Below, in pieces: positions 1-10,326 of a DNA stretch of 64,000 nt (the first letter of the stretch is position 1; the number at the start of each line of letters is the position of its first letter). The notes beneath the pieces were generated by a model that did not search any database, was not told the origin of the DNA, and saw only the letters and a program-made list of their open reading frames with translations. Both the position numbers and the translations under genes were made by a program. Source of the stretch: Flagellimonas oceani (GTDB lineage: Bacteria; Bacteroidota; Bacteroidia; Flavobacteriales; Flavobacteriaceae); the NCBI RefSeq assembly GCF_011068285.1, contig NZ_CP049616.1, positions 4,546,001-4,610,000 on the forward strand. Direction: 5' to 3'.

Positions 1-25
1 GTTTTTTCAGAGGGTTGATTTTTTA

Positions 26-3000
26 TCAATTTTTGTTCACTCGGTAAGTAACCCCTCGGTTGGTGATCACCCTTCCGGTCTTTACGGTCAGCAATGCTTC
101 ATCCGATGCTAAGGGGGGACAGCTGCCGCCATTGTTCGAAACAAGGACACGGTAAATGTATCCGTTCAACGAGGTGTCGGGTGTTGTCAGCGTTAAGTTT
201 GCGGTCTGTGTTCCAGTGTATTCCGAACCATCGGCAATCGGTACAAAATTGCTTCCACCGTCAGTGCTCACTTGCCACTGGTAGGTGTCCACGTTGGAGG
301 CCACAACAGAAAAACTTCCATTGCTCCCAACTATCACGGTCTGGTCCACTGGTTGGGTGGAGATGGAAAATGGGGTTACGGTAATGGTTTGTTCTACATC
401 CAATGCGTTTCCGGCATTGTCCGTTATTCTGTAGGTCCGGGTAATTATTTCTGGATTGGTTCCCCCGTCGCTCACATCGCTTATAAATGTTACCGATGGA
501 TTTTGGGTCGCAATTATCCGCTTCGTCCGTAATCACCGTTACGTCCGGAGCTGGAATGTCCGTGGAACAGTTTACCGAAATTGGTGAAGGCGCGCTGGCT
601 GTAGGTGCTTCCGATTCTACCGTTATTGTGGTTGTGGCGGCCAAATCGGGGTAAGGTGGGTCGCCGGGCATACCGCCATATTCCACCAAATACCCTTTGG
701 GTTGATAATCGCCACTTGCGGCACCGGTATTGGAAAGGTCGTTCCATGAGCCTGGTAATCCAACCCCTGGTGCTGTAATATGTGCATAGTCTTCGTTACC
801 GGAGTTGTTGGGCTCCCCTGAGTTCCAGAATTCGTAAGCAAATGCTGTGCCTCCGCCGGTTCCTCTCCAAAAAAGCGTTCCCGCTTCCGGTCCCGTTACC
901 CAATACCAATCACCCTCGGTCGTGGCATCACTGGCTCCGATCCATCCTGCCCCGGGGGCCTGCGAGCCCAAGAGGTCGGATTCGTCCTGTATGGAAATAG
1001 TGGCGAGATAGCCTTGAAGTCCATAAAAGGAACGCAGTGCGGCAGCATCTCTGGCAGCTGTCCATGTGATTCCTTCTGCGGCCACGTATTCGTAATAGTG
1101 TCCTGTGGACTCTAAATAGTTGGCCTCGTTCATTACTATGGAGAATGTTCTGGTATCCCCACCGCTCACCGTGGCCGTGGTTTGAAACACGACATCGCTG
1201 ATCGCTGCTTCAAATTCGGCCAATGTTGCCGGTCCTTCCAAGAAAAGTCTTCCTTCGGAAGTGTCCCAACTTGCTGTTATGTTCGGGTGTGTTCCTGTTA
1301 AGCTCAATACATCGCCAGAAACATTGTAGTTAGAGGTAACTTGAATGTAGACGGCATCCAATGTGCTGCTGTCCGTATCCGTAATTTCCACACTCTCCAC
1401 AACGGGAATTGGGTCGCCCGGACAAAATACCTGGTTTCCGGTAGCGGTTATGGATGGTGGGTCGTTGTCGTCAAAAGTATCGTCCCTAAAATCAAGATCT
1501 CCCCCGGAGGCAACGTCGCCATCGGAATCCGGAAGTATTAATGAACCTCCATTGGTGTTCAATGGATTGTCTATGGTGCCTCCTGGGTCGGCGTATCCGG
1601 TTGTGGTGTCGATGGTATTGTCGAGGCCGTCATTATCGCTATCCGAGCCGGAAAGTGTCAAAACTGCTTCAGTGGTGTCGGGCGTTCCATCATTGTCAGC
1701 ATCCGTATCCATAAAATCAGGTGCTCCGTCGCCATCGCTATCCACTGGGGTGATTCCGCCCCCTTCGTAGGCATCGTCCAGACCATTGTTGTTGGCATCG
1801 GTTCCGGAAGGTGCTATATAGCTTAAAGATGTTTGTGCTTCCACATTGTCGGGTATGCCATCGCCATCACTGTCCTGATCTTGATAGTTTGGAATGCCAT
1901 CACCATCGGTATCTGCCGTAGTGCAATCAACCGCACCGCCGTAGCTGGCACCATGGACACGAGCTCTGGGTTGATAAGCCATTACCCTAAAGGATTGAAA
2001 ATTACTTTGTGATACATTAAAGGTTATTTCGGTAATCGACCCAGAGGGAATTGCGGTGGCATCAGCTAAATAAGAGCCATTGGAATATTGGATTTGCATG
2101 TCCGAAGTGCCCGATGCTGCCGATAAAAATACGCTCACCGTAGTCCCTATTGGAATTGGGTTGGCAAATTGAAGTGATATGGTGGATTGACCTTCATAGG
2201 TAGATGTGGAGTTATAGGCATATGAGGTTCCAGGATTTCCTTCCGCATTGGAGGGGTCTCTAAAATATTGCACATTGGTCGCCGTTTGAACAAAGTTTCC
2301 GCTGGCGCCTCCACATTCGTTGGTGTCGAGGATGCCATCATTGTCATCATCGATATCGGTTACATCGTCAATTCCATCGCCATCTAGGTCGATAGCCCCG
2401 ACACTACAGGTGGAATATAATTTTGAAAAAGGAATGTTTTGTTTGCCTATAGAGGGCCCTTGATATGCTACGGATAGATTTTCTCCTCCGCCGTTTTCAA
2501 AAAACAATACGGTGATGTCGTGCAATCCGGGCGATAAGGTTATGGTTCCCGAACGTTCCTGGGAGCCATGGGCGCCATCGTTGTTGACCACTTGCGTGCC
2601 ATTGATGTATAATTTGGAGCCATCATCGGAAGTGGTGTAAAAAGTATAAGTTCCCTGTGTGTCGATTTGGATAAACCCTGTGTATCTTATACTGAAATTG
2701 TCGGTATCCCCGGGGTCTTCTTGATTTTGAAGGGCGTCTACGTCAAAACTGGTAAAAGTGCCCGAGCCAAGAAAGCCGGTTGTCGGAATATTGTCCACGG
2801 TGCTTCCCGATGGCGAGCTGTCGTAAAACTCAAAATCGACTTCGCCATTGCAGAGTCCGGACCTTGCTTGAATCGTAACGTTGTCAATAAAATATTGCTC
2901 CACGTTATCATGATTCATCATACGAACCCTAATTTGTAGACTCGAGCTACCTGTTGAAGGGATATTTACTGTATAGGATGGGCTCAATGGGTTGGAAGCC

Positions 3001-3428
3001 GAGCCGGATACGTTTACAAATTGTTGCCAAGAACCCCCGTCAATGCGATATTCACCAATGAAATAGTCGCTTCCGTTATCCATCTGACTTTGGTCGTTCA
3101 CCCGAGTTTCCATTCTAAAGGATACGAAATCGTAGCTGGAAATGTTTATGGGGTTCACTTGCCAAATACCTTCTGCGTCAAGGTTTCTTCCTCTTAAAGC
3201 ATTGTTGTTTACGGATAGTCTATTTCCTAGGTTTGTGGTCCATCCTGTGGCGGAAGGGCCGGTTGCCGTTCCCGATTGTATGTTATCGGCGTAGCTGTTA
3301 AAATTTTCGCTCCAAATAGTGGTCTGAGAGAATGAAAGAAACGTACCCAATAGAAAAAATGCCAAAATCAGCATCCATCCTTTGGGAAAATGGTTCATCT
3401 TCTTATTGCAGAACGAGGTTGTGCCCAT
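26..3428 (-). CDS. Large secreted multidomain adhesin-like protein (PA14, Asp repeats, C-type lectin, HYR, Ig-like); frameshifted
   Basis: The upstream frame starts at 3428 and the downstream frame ends at 26. They join if one base is removed from the TTTT run at 501-504, giving about 1133 residues. The better start may be the ATG at 3398, which opens directly into a signal peptide (hydrophobic stretch ending in LSFSQ). Domains in order: a beta-sandwich, PA14 (about 200-340), Asp-rich thrombospondin type 3-like calcium repeats (about 345-370 and 500-640), a C-type lectin domain (about 775-920) with EPN and WND motifs that normally bind calcium and sugar, a HYR-like domain across the frameshift, and an Ig-like domain. 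The end (...[14 protein letters not shown]) is not an obvious type IX sorting domain. Likely a surface carbohydrate-binding protein; the ligand is unknown. Confidence 0.75.
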
Positions 3429-3448
3429 GAATTTAATTGAATATTGGT

Positions 3449-3478
3449 CAAAATTAATTAGTGTACAACGGCTTCAAA
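3449..3478 (-). promoter_or_regulatory. Putative promoter of the adhesin gene
   Basis: On the minus strand TTTG (3478-3475) is followed after 18 bases by TAATTTTG (3456-3449), close to the Bacteroidota consensus TTTG-N19-TAnnTTTG. Transcription would begin near 3441, shortly before the ATG at 3428. The rest of the 3429-3764 gap holds only the rimP promoter and leader. Confidence 0.45.
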
Positions 3479-3658
3479 ATATTTGTTGTGAAAGGGAGCA
3501 AAAAGAGTGTTAACCTTAATATTAGTGGAGAAAGGTATGTTCCAGTGGGGTCGATGTTGGGTAGTTGGTGCTGTTGTTCCCTGGTATTGGCTTTGGTGAT
3601 CGATGGGTAAATCATTGAAAAATAGATAGGGGGCAACTTATTTTTGTTCGAAGAGGGG

Positions 3659-3690
3659 TTGCACAAGCGATATTATTTGTTGTATATTTG
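3659..3690 (+). promoter_or_regulatory. Putative promoter of rimP-nusA-infB
   Basis: TATATTTG at 3683-3690 is a perfect TAnnTTTG -7 box. A TTG at 3659-3661 lies 21 bases upstream, a slightly long spacer. The predicted transcript starts near 3697 and carries the hairpin at 3720-3740 in its leader. Confidence 0.45.
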
Positions 3691-3719
3691 CAAAACTGAA
3701 CGGATATAAAAGTATTCAT

Positions 3720-3740
3720 GAGGGGACCTTGAGTCCCCTC
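3720..3740 (+). terminator. Leader hairpin with U-rich tail upstream of rimP (possible attenuator)
   Basis: GAGGGGAC (3720-3727) pairs perfectly with GTCCCCTC (3733-3740) around a five-base loop and is followed by TTTTATTACTTATTT. The gene to the left is on the other strand, so this does not end an upstream plus-strand gene. It lies between the putative promoter and the rimP ATG at 3765, so it may stop a share of transcripts early or shape the leader. Confidence 0.55.
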
Positions 3741-3764
3741 TTTTATTACTTATTTCTCATTTTT

Positions 3765-4226
3765 ATGTTGAAGGATAAAGTGGAATCGTTGCTGGGCAAG
3801 GCGTTGGAAGAGCACTCTTCCCTGTTCTTGGTCGATTTTAAAATGGGCGGCGACAACAGTATCAAAGTGGTTTTGGATGGAGATGAAGGCGTGAATCTGC
3901 AAGATTGCATGAACATTAGCCGGGCCATTGAACATAATTTGGATCGTGAGGAAGAGGATTTTTCTTTGGAAGTGACATCCGCAGGTGCCACTTCGCCGTT
4001 GCGATTGCCACGTCAGTACAATAAAAACATTGGAAGAAAATTACAGGTCAAGACCAGCTCCGAGCAATTGGAGGGAACACTGGTGGCGACCTCGGCAGAT
4101 AGTATTACCCTGGAGTGGAAGGCCCGTGAGCCCAAACCCGTGGGTAAAGGAAAAGTTACAGTACAGAAAAAGCAGGAAATCGCCTTTTCTGACATTCAAG
4201 AGGCAAAAGTTAAATTAAAATTTTAA
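3765..4226 (+). CDS. rimP: Ribosome maturation factor RimP
   Basis: 153 residues, the usual RimP size. RimP binds the 30S subunit and helps mature it in the cytoplasm. The N-terminal alpha/beta domain has the characteristic region FSLEVTSAGATSPL (family pattern: E-V-S-S-P-G), and a C-terminal SH3-like domain follows. The ATG at 3765 is chosen because the reading frame upstream to a TTG at 3729 encodes only a hydrophobic run that overlaps the leader hairpin. It is first in a rimP-nusA-infB order that is widely conserved; nusA begins 12 bases after its stop. Confidence 0.95.
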   Translation: MLKDKVESLLGKALEEHSSLFLVDFKMGGDNSIKVVLDGDEGVNLQDCMNISRAIEHNLDREEEDFSLEVTSAGATSPLRLPRQYNKNIGRKLQVKTSSEQLEGTLVATSADSITLEWKAREPKPVGKGKVTVQKKQEIAFSDIQEAKVKLKF

Positions 4227-4238
4227 TTGTAGTAGAAA

Positions 4239-5471
4239 ATGGAAAACCTAGCGCTCATCGAATCCTTTTCGGAGTTTAAGGACGATAAGTTTATTGACAG
4301 GGTGACCCTTATGGCGATTTTGGAAGAAGTGTTCCGAAGTGCGTTAAAGAAAAAATTTGGTTCTGACGACAATTTTGATATCATTATCAACCCCGACAAA
4401 GGGGATTTGGAAATATGGAGAAACCGTGTAGTTGTTGAAGATGGAGAGGTAGAGGAGCCAAACGAAGAAATTTCGTTGTCCGAAGCTAGAAAAATCGAGC
4501 CCGATTTTGAGGTTGGTGAAGATGTATCGGAAGAGGTAAAGCTTATCGATTTGGGAAGAAGGGCTATTTTGGCGTTGCGCCAGAACTTGATCTCAAAAAT
4601 CCATGAGCACGACAACACGACCATCTACAAGCAATTCAAGGACTTGGAGGGTGAGATTTACACCGCCGAGGTTCATCATATTAGGCACCGTGCAGTAATT
4701 TTGTTGGATGATGAAGGGAACGAGATCATCCTTCCGAAGGAAAAACAGATTCCGTCCGATTTCTTCCGTAAGGGGGACAATGTTCGAGGTATCATCGAGA
4801 GCGTGGAGCTTAAAGGAAACAAGCCGGCCATCATTATGTCGAGAACATCGCCCATTTTCTTGGAGCAATTGTTCTTTCAGGAAATTCCAGAGGTGTTCGA
4901 TGGCTTGATTACCATCAAAAAAGCGGTTCGTATCCCCGGTGAAAAAGCGAAGGTTGCCGTTGATTCTTATGATGATAGAATTGACCCAGTGGGTGCCTGT
5001 GTAGGTATGAAAGGGTCGAGAATCCATGGCATTGTACGAGAGTTGGGCAACGAAAATATAGATGTGATCAACTGGACGAACAATCCGCAATTAATGGTGA
5101 CCCGTGCATTGAGCCCTGCAAGGGTGTCCTCCGTTAAATTGAACGATGAGAAGAAAACAGCCCAAGTATACCTGAAGCCGGAAGAAGTTTCCAAGGCCAT
5201 TGGTAGGGGAGGGCATAATATACGATTGGCCGGTCAATTGACTGGTTACGAAATAGATGTGTTCCGAGAAGGTGTTGAGGAAGATGTGGAATTGACCGAG
5301 TTCTCCGATGAAATCGAGAGCTGGGTGATCGAAGAGTTCAAGAAGATTGGATTGGATACCGCACGCAGCGTTCTGGAGCAAGATGTTAAAGACTTGGCGA
5401 AGCGAACCGATCTGGAAGTGGAAACAATTCAGGAAGTCGTTCGCATCCTCAAGGAAGAATTTGAAGATTAG
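4239..5471 (+). CDS. nusA: Transcription termination/antitermination protein NusA
   Basis: 410 residues. NusA binds RNA polymerase and modulates pausing, termination and antitermination. An N-terminal polymerase-binding domain (about 1-125) is followed by an S1 domain (about 135-200), then two KH domains with the hallmark sequences VGACVGMKGSRI (about 250) and AIGRGGHNIRLA (about 325). The acidic repeats found at the C-terminus of the E. coli protein are absent, as is usual for Bacteroidota. It is the middle gene of the rimP-nusA-infB operon. Confidence 0.96.
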   Translation: MENLALIESFSEFKDDKFIDRVTLMAILEEVFRSALKKKFGSDDNFDIIINPDKGDLEIWRNRVVVEDGEVEEPNEEISLSEARKIEPDFEVGEDVSEEVKLIDLGRRAILALRQNLISKIHEHDNTTIYKQFKDLEGEIYTAEVHHIRHRAVILLDDEGNEIILPKEKQIPSDFFRKGDNVRGIIESVELKGNKPAIIMSRTSPIFLEQLFFQEIPEVFDGLITIKKAVRIPGEKAKVAVDSYDDRIDPVGACVGMKGSRIHGIVRELGNENIDVINWTNNPQLMVTRALSPARVSSVKLNDEKKTAQVYLKPEEVSKAIGRGGHNIRLAGQLTGYEIDVFREGVEEDVELTEFSDEIESWVIEEFKKIGLDTARSVLEQDVKDLAKRTDLEVETIQEVVRILKEEFED

Positions 5472-5513
5472 GCTTATATTAGCAGCGAAAATTTAGGGCA
5501 AGTAAAATAATTT

Positions 5514-8264
5514 ATGGCAGAAAATCCAACAATACGACTTAACAAAGTTCTCAGAGAATTGAACATTTCACTGGATAGGGCAGTCGATTACCTAGCCTCG
5601 GAGGGGCATGAGGTAGAGGCACGTCCTACCACTAAAATATCCAATGAGGTGTATCAAGTTCTGTTGGATGAGTTCCAAACGGATAAGAGCAAAAAGGTCG
5701 CTTCCAAGGAAGTTGGTGAAGAAAAGCGCAAAGAAAAGGAAGCCATTCGAATCCGAATGGAAAAGGAACAGGAAGAGCGCAGGTTGGCAAAGGAGAAAAG
5801 GGAGGCCGAACAAGAAGTGGTGAAGGCCAAGGCAGAACTTGCCGGACCCAAGACCGTAGGCAAAATCGATTTGGATAAAAAACCGGAGCAGCCTAAAAAA
5901 GAGGAACCCAAAAAGGAGGAGCCAAAACAGCCTGAAGCCCCAAAAGTTGAACAGGAAAAAGCTCAAGAGGTAGAAAAGCCCAAAGCTCCAGAGCAAGAGA
6001 AAACCGTAGAGAAGGAAAGCAAGAAACCAGAAGTTAAGGAGGAAAAGCCCGAAGCTGAAAAACCTAAGGAGGAAGCCGAAAGCCCTGAGTCCGGTACTTT
6101 AAAGACCAACTATCAGAAACTTTCAGGCCCTAAGATCACAGGAGATAAAATCGACCTTTCGCAGTTTAAAAAACCAGCGAAAAAGAAAAAAGAAGACACC
6201 CAAAAGACCAACAAGGCAGGGGCTTCGTCCGATGCAGGTGAGCGTAAAAAACGCCGCAGAAGAATCGTAAAAAGCGGTCCGCAAGCAGGTGGCAACCGAA
6301 ACAATAGGCCAGGTGCAGGAGGTAGGAAGGGACAGCGTTCCAATGCACCTAAAGTAGAGCCTACCGAAGAAGAAGTACAAAAACAAGTCAGGGAGACCCT
6401 TGAAAAACTTCAGGGTAAATCCAGTAAAGGCCGTGGGGCCAAATATCGTAGGGAGAAAAGGGATCAGCACCGTCAACAAACGGAAAAAGACCTTGAGCAA
6501 CAGGAATTGGACAGCAAGATCTTGAAGGTGACAGAATTTGTTACCGTTAACGAACTTGCTACCATGATGAACGTTACTACGACCCAGATCATCTCGGCCT
6601 GTATGTCCCTCGGTATTATGGTGACGCTCAATCAGCGTTTGGATGCAGAAACACTTTCCATAGTTGCCGATGAATTTGGTTACGAAGTAGAGTTCGTTAC
6701 TGCGGAAATCGAGGAGACCATTGAGGAGGTCCAGGATAGCCCGGAAGACTTAAAGGCGCGTGCGCCGATTGTTACCGTAATGGGTCACGTTGACCACGGT
6801 AAGACATCTTTGTTGGATTATGTTCGTCAAGAGAACGTAATCGCAGGGGAGAGTGGTGGAATTACCCAGCACATAGGTGCCTACGGGGTTGCCCTTGAAG
6901 ATGGACAAAAGATCACATTCTTGGATACACCGGGTCACGAAGCGTTTACTGCGATGAGGGCCCGTGGAGCACAAGTTACGGATATTGCCATTATCGTAAT
7001 TGCTGCGGATGATGATATAATGCCCCAAACAAAAGAGGCCATTAGCCATGCACAGGCAGCTGGTGTGCCGATAGTGTTTGCCATCAACAAGGTGGACAAG
7101 CCGACTGCAAACCCTGATAAGATCAAGGAAGGTTTGGCGCAAATGAATTTGTTGGTGGAAGATTGGGGAGGTAAAGTACAGTCCCATGATATTTCCGCCA
7201 AAACAGGACAGGGCGTTAATGAACTCTTGGAAAAAGTGCTGTTGGAAGCCGAGCTTTTGGAGCTTCAGGCGAACCCGAACAGACTGGCGACCGGTACAGT
7301 GGTAGAAGCCTTTTTGGATAAAGGTAGAGGATATGTGGCCACTATTTTGGTACAGACCGGTACCCTAAAAATTGGAGATTATGTACTTGCCGGAACATGT
7401 AGCGGTAAAGTAAAGGCCATGCACGATGAACGTGGCAACAATATAGAAACGGCCGGACCCTCCACGCCAATTTCCATTTTGGGATTGGATGGGGCGCCAC
7501 AGGCAGGTGACAGGTTCCATGTATTGTTGGATGAGCGCGAAGCCAAACAGATTGCGGCAAAACGTTCACAATTGCAGCGTGAGCAGTCTGTAAGGACGCA
7601 GCGTCACATTACCTTGGACGAAATTGGACGAAGAATCGCATTGGGCGACTTCCAGGAGCTTAACATTATCCTTAAAGGTGATGTGGATGGTTCCGTTGAA
7701 GCCTTGACGGATTCGTTCCAGAAACTATCCACCGATGAAATCCAAGTGAACATCATCCATAAAGGAGTTGGAGCGATTACCGAATCCGATGTGTTGTTGG
7801 CAAGTGCCTCGGATGCAATTATTATCGGGTTTAACGTAAGACCAATGGGCAATGCCAGGTCCATTGCGGATAAGGAGGAAATCGATATCAGGATGTATTC
7901 CATTATCTACGATGCCATTAATGATCTTAAAGACGCGATGGAGGGCATGTTGTCCCCAGAGATGAAAGAAGAGGTTACGGGTAATGCGGAGATAAGAGAG
8001 ACGTTTAAAATCTCAAAAATCGGAACCATTGCAGGTTGTATGGTGACGAGTGGAAAAATCTTCAGAAATTCCCGTATCAGGTTGATTCGCGATGGTGTTG
8101 TGGTCTATACAGGTGAATTGGCCTCGTTAAAACGATTCAAGGACGATGTCAAGGAAGTGGCCAAAGGTTACGATTGCGGATTGCAGATCAAGAACTATAA
8201 TGATATAAGAGAAGGAGATATTGTAGAGGCCTTCCAAGAAGTTGCGGTGAAGAAAAAGCTGTAA
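5514..8264 (+). CDS. infB: Translation initiation factor IF-2
   Basis: 916 residues. IF-2 is the GTPase that delivers initiator tRNA to the 30S subunit and promotes subunit joining. The first 330 residues are a highly charged Lys/Glu/Pro-rich linker after a small N-terminal domain. The GTPase core has G1 GHVDHGKT (about 424-431), G3 DTPGHE and G4 NKVD, followed by the beta-barrel and C-terminal IF-2 domains. The ATG at 5514 lies 42 bases after nusA, and the gene ends at a shared terminator at 8284-8315. Confidence 0.97.
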   Translation: MAENPTIRLNKVLRELNISLDRAVDYLASEGHEVEARPTTKISNEVYQVLLDEFQTDKSKKVASKEVGEEKRKEKEAIRIRMEKEQEERRLAKEKREAEQEVVKAKAELAGPKTVGKIDLDKKPEQPKKEEPKKEEPKQPEAPKVEQEKAQEVEKPKAPEQEKTVEKESKKPEVKEEKPEAEKPKEEAESPESGTLKTNYQKLSGPKITGDKIDLSQFKKPAKKKKEDTQKTNKAGASSDAGERKKRRRRIVKSGPQAGGNRNNRPGAGGRKGQRSNAPKVEPTEEEVQKQVRETLEKLQGKSSKGRGAKYRREKRDQHRQQTEKDLEQQELDSKILKVTEFVTVNELATMMNVTTTQIISACMSLGIMVTLNQRLDAETLSIVADEFGYEVEFVTAEIEETIEEVQDSPEDLKARAPIVTVMGHVDHGKTSLLDYVRQENVIAGESGGITQHIGAYGVALEDGQKITFLDTPGHEAFTAMRARGAQVTDIAIIVIAADDDIMPQTKEAISHAQAAGVPIVFAINKVDKPTANPDKIKEGLAQMNLLVEDWGGKVQSHDISAKTGQGVNELLEKVLLEAELLELQANPNRLATGTVVEAFLDKGRGYVATILVQTGTLKIGDYVLAGTCSGKVKAMHDERGNNIETAGPSTPISILGLDGAPQAGDRFHVLLDEREAKQIAAKRSQLQREQSVRTQRHITLDEIGRRIALGDFQELNIILKGDVDGSVEALTDSFQKLSTDEIQVNIIHKGVGAITESDVLLASASDAIIIGFNVRPMGNARSIADKEEIDIRMYSIIYDAINDLKDAMEGMLSPEMKEEVTGNAEIRETFKISKIGTIAGCMVTSGKIFRNSRIRLIRDGVVVYTGELASLKRFKDDVKEVAKGYDCGLQIKNYNDIREGDIVEAFQEVAVKKKL

Positions 8265-8283
8265 ACACAATATATCAGTGCAA

Positions 8284-8315
8284 AAAAAAATCCCGCTTAA
8301 TGGCGGGATTTTTTT
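8284..8315. terminator. Bidirectional terminator between infB and the SPOR gene
   Basis: TCCCGC (8291-8296) pairs with GCGGGA (8303-8308), with an A run on the left and a T run on the right. It can therefore serve infB on the plus strand and the convergent SPOR gene on the minus strand. Confidence 0.85.
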
Positions 8316-8316
8316 G

Positions 8317-8688
8317 TTATGATTCTTTTTGCTCAGGTTTTAGGAGCATGGCGTCCGGATATTTTTTTCGGACCTCCAAATACTTTCTTTCGGCCTCCAA
8401 TTTGGTTTTGAACCGTCCCAATCTAACGCGGTAAGTAGGGGATTCAAACTCTATTTTAGAGTACCAATCCGGAAAGTCAATTTCAACTTGACTTAATAAA
8501 TCCTGTGCTTTTTGGTAATTGCCGAAACCTACTTGAATTTGATAATATCCAGTGTTTGCATTTACCTTGGTGTACAGTTTCACCAACTCGTTTATTTTTG
8601 GATCTTGCTGGATGGTGACCTGCCCGTCCTGGGCCATAGCTTGAGTTGCCAAAGCAATTAAAATTGCGCTAAATACAGCCGTTTTCAT
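8317..8688 (-). CDS. SPOR domain-containing exported protein
   Basis: 123 residues with a cleavable signal peptide (about 1-19, ending ATQAMAQ). The rest matches a SPOR fold: a GYYQIQVGFGNYQKAQDLL segment, then YRVRLGRFKTKLEAERKYLEVRKKYPDA near the end. SPOR domains bind denuded septal peptidoglycan in known families, so a periplasmic cell-wall role is likely but not proven here. It is a single gene convergent with infB. Confidence 0.85.
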   Translation of the reverse strand: MKTAVFSAILIALATQAMAQDGQVTIQQDPKINELVKLYTKVNANTGYYQIQVGFGNYQKAQDLLSQVEIDFPDWYSKIEFESPTYRVRLGRFKTKLEAERKYLEVRKKYPDAMLLKPEQKES

Positions 8689-8721
8689 GTTGTTTCCGTG
8701 TTGTATGATTTATGCTTATTG

Positions 8722-8749
8722 CAAATGTAGATTATTAAAGGTTAACCAA
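8722..8749 (-). promoter_or_regulatory. Putative promoter of the SPOR gene
   Basis: The minus strand carries TACATTTG (8729-8722), a perfect -7 box, with TTG (8749-8747) 17 bases upstream. The ATG is at 8688. Confidence 0.4.
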
Positions 8750-8805
8750 GTCGGGGGCAAGTTATTTAGAATCTTTATAAATTAAGAGTTATGAATACCT
8801 TAAGA

Positions 8806-8836
8806 TTTCAAAAAATGACTGTATGTCTTACTTTTG
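8806..8836 (+). promoter_or_regulatory. Putative promoter of the act-cox operon
   Basis: TTTC at 8806-8809 and TACTTTTG at 8829-8836 are separated by 19 bases, close to the Bacteroidota consensus. The actA ATG follows at 8924, leaving a leader of about 80 bases. Confidence 0.45.
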
Positions 8837-8923
8837 TTGCCATTCTTGGTAGGGTAAAAAGCTATTGCTCTCAAACTCAATAGAAAGAATCATGCCAAAG
8901 ATTTCGATAGAAATTTCACGAAT

Positions 8924-10294
8924 ATGAAAAAGGTTTTATACCGCCATCTATTTTCAAAAGTTTTAGGTTTAACTCTCCTATTATTCCCATTATCTTTTTA
9001 TGCACAGGAAGAAGCCGAGCCTGCGACCGATACTGCTACAGAACAAAGTGCGGAGGCGGTTGAAGGTGATCCTGTAAAGGGGAAGCAGCTTTTTAATCAG
9101 AACTGTGCCGCATGTCACTCTTTGGACAGAAAGATGACAGGTCCCGCATTGGCAAATGTGGAGACCAGATTGGCGGAAGATGAAGGTTTGGATAAGGAGT
9201 GGATCTATGCATGGATTAAAAATAGCCCGGCAGTAATCGCATCAGGTGACTCCTATGCCAATAAGATTTATGCGGAGTACAATCAGGCGGCAATGACGCC
9301 TTTCCCAACATTGTCCAACGAGGATATCGACAATATTTTGGCCTATACCGCTGCGCCTCCAAAAGCGGCTGCTCAATCTACAGCAGCAACACCGGCGGGT
9401 GGTGAAGGTTCTGGTGGTTCCGGTTCGGGGATTTCAAATGAAATCATTCTAGGTGCCCTTGCCTTGGTGTTCGGTCTGTTGGTCGTAATGTTGATTTTGG
9501 TCAACAAAACCTTGCGCAGAATCGCCGAGGCCAATGGTGTTGTCATTGAAAAAGAGAAAGAAAAACGTTTGCCCATATGGAAGGCGTTTGTCCAGAATCA
9601 GTTCTTGGTTTTGGTAAGTGTCATCTTCTTGTTGTTGGGCAGTGCCTATTTTGCCTACGGCTTCTTTATGCAGGTGGGTGTTGATCAAGGTTACGCCCCG
9701 GTTCAGCCGATTCACTTCTCGCACAAGATTCATGCTGGGGATAATGGCGTGGACTGTAAGTACTGTCACTCCTCTGCGAGAGTTTCAAAAACTTCGGGGA
9801 TTCCGTCTTTGAACGTTTGTATGAACTGCCATAAATCAATCTATGAGTACACAGGTGGTCCAGATGGGCCTTCTGCCGAAGATTTGGCCGCAGGGTACAC
9901 CAATGAGTTCTATACCGGGGAAATCAAAAAACTATATAAAGCAGTTGGATGGGACGAGGAAAACCAGAGTTATACTGGTAATGCCCAGCCAGTGGAGTGG
10001 GTGAGAATCCACAACCTGCCGGATTTTGCCTATTTCAACCACTCACAGCACGTTTCCGTGGCTGGTGTGGATTGTCAGACATGTCACGGTCCCGTGGAGG
10101 AAATGGAAATTGTTGAACAACATGCTCCGTTGACCATGGGTTGGTGTATCAACTGTCACCGTGAGACCAATGTTAAGGTTCAGGGCAATGCTTACTACGA
10201 AGCAATCCACGAGGAGTTGTCCAAGAAGTATGGTGTTGAGGAGCTGACCGCGGCCATGATGGGCGGTCTGGAATGTGGAAAGTGTCACTATTAA
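8924..10294 (+). CDS. actA: Alternative complex III subunit ActA, multiheme cytochrome c
   Basis: 456 residues with a signal peptide of about 28. It has six heme c motifs: CAACH (61-65) in an N-terminal class I-like domain, then after two membrane helices (about 172-194 and 226-247) CKYCH (278), CMNCH (299), CQTCH (384), CINCH (408) and CGKCH (451). The last five match the pentaheme ActA core of alternative complex III, which moves electrons from menaquinol to the terminal oxidase. The first motif is an added monoheme domain. First gene of actABCDEF-coxBA. Confidence 0.92.
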   Translation: MKKVLYRHLFSKVLGLTLLLFPLSFYAQEEAEPATDTATEQSAEAVEGDPVKGKQLFNQNCAACHSLDRKMTGPALANVETRLAEDEGLDKEWIYAWIKNSPAVIASGDSYANKIYAEYNQAAMTPFPTLSNEDIDNILAYTAAPPKAAAQSTAATPAGGEGSGGSGSGISNEIILGALALVFGLLVVMLILVNKTLRRIAEANGVVIEKEKEKRLPIWKAFVQNQFLVLVSVIFLLLGSAYFAYGFFMQVGVDQGYAPVQPIHFSHKIHAGDNGVDCKYCHSSARVSKTSGIPSLNVCMNCHKSIYEYTGGPDGPSAEDLAAGYTNEFYTGEIKKLYKAVGWDEENQSYTGNAQPVEWVRIHNLPDFAYFNHSQHVSVAGVDCQTCHGPVEEMEIVEQHAPLTMGWCINCHRETNVKVQGNAYYEAIHEELSKKYGVEELTAAMMGGLECGKCHY

Positions 10295-10326
10295 GAATTA
10301 AAAGAAGATAATCTCAGATATATCGT

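Noticed and set aside
1340..2420. Repeated GAT/GGC-rich stretches that look like tandem DNA repeats
   Set aside because: They are coding Asp-rich calcium-binding repeats of the adhesin and are not exact at the DNA level.
3454..3666. A 70-codon open frame on the minus strand in the gap before rimP
   Set aside because: It lies over two predicted promoters, has low-complexity composition and resembles no known protein.
5870..6120. Low-complexity purine-rich tract
   Set aside because: It is the Lys/Glu/Pro linker normal for IF-2 of this group and not a repeat element.
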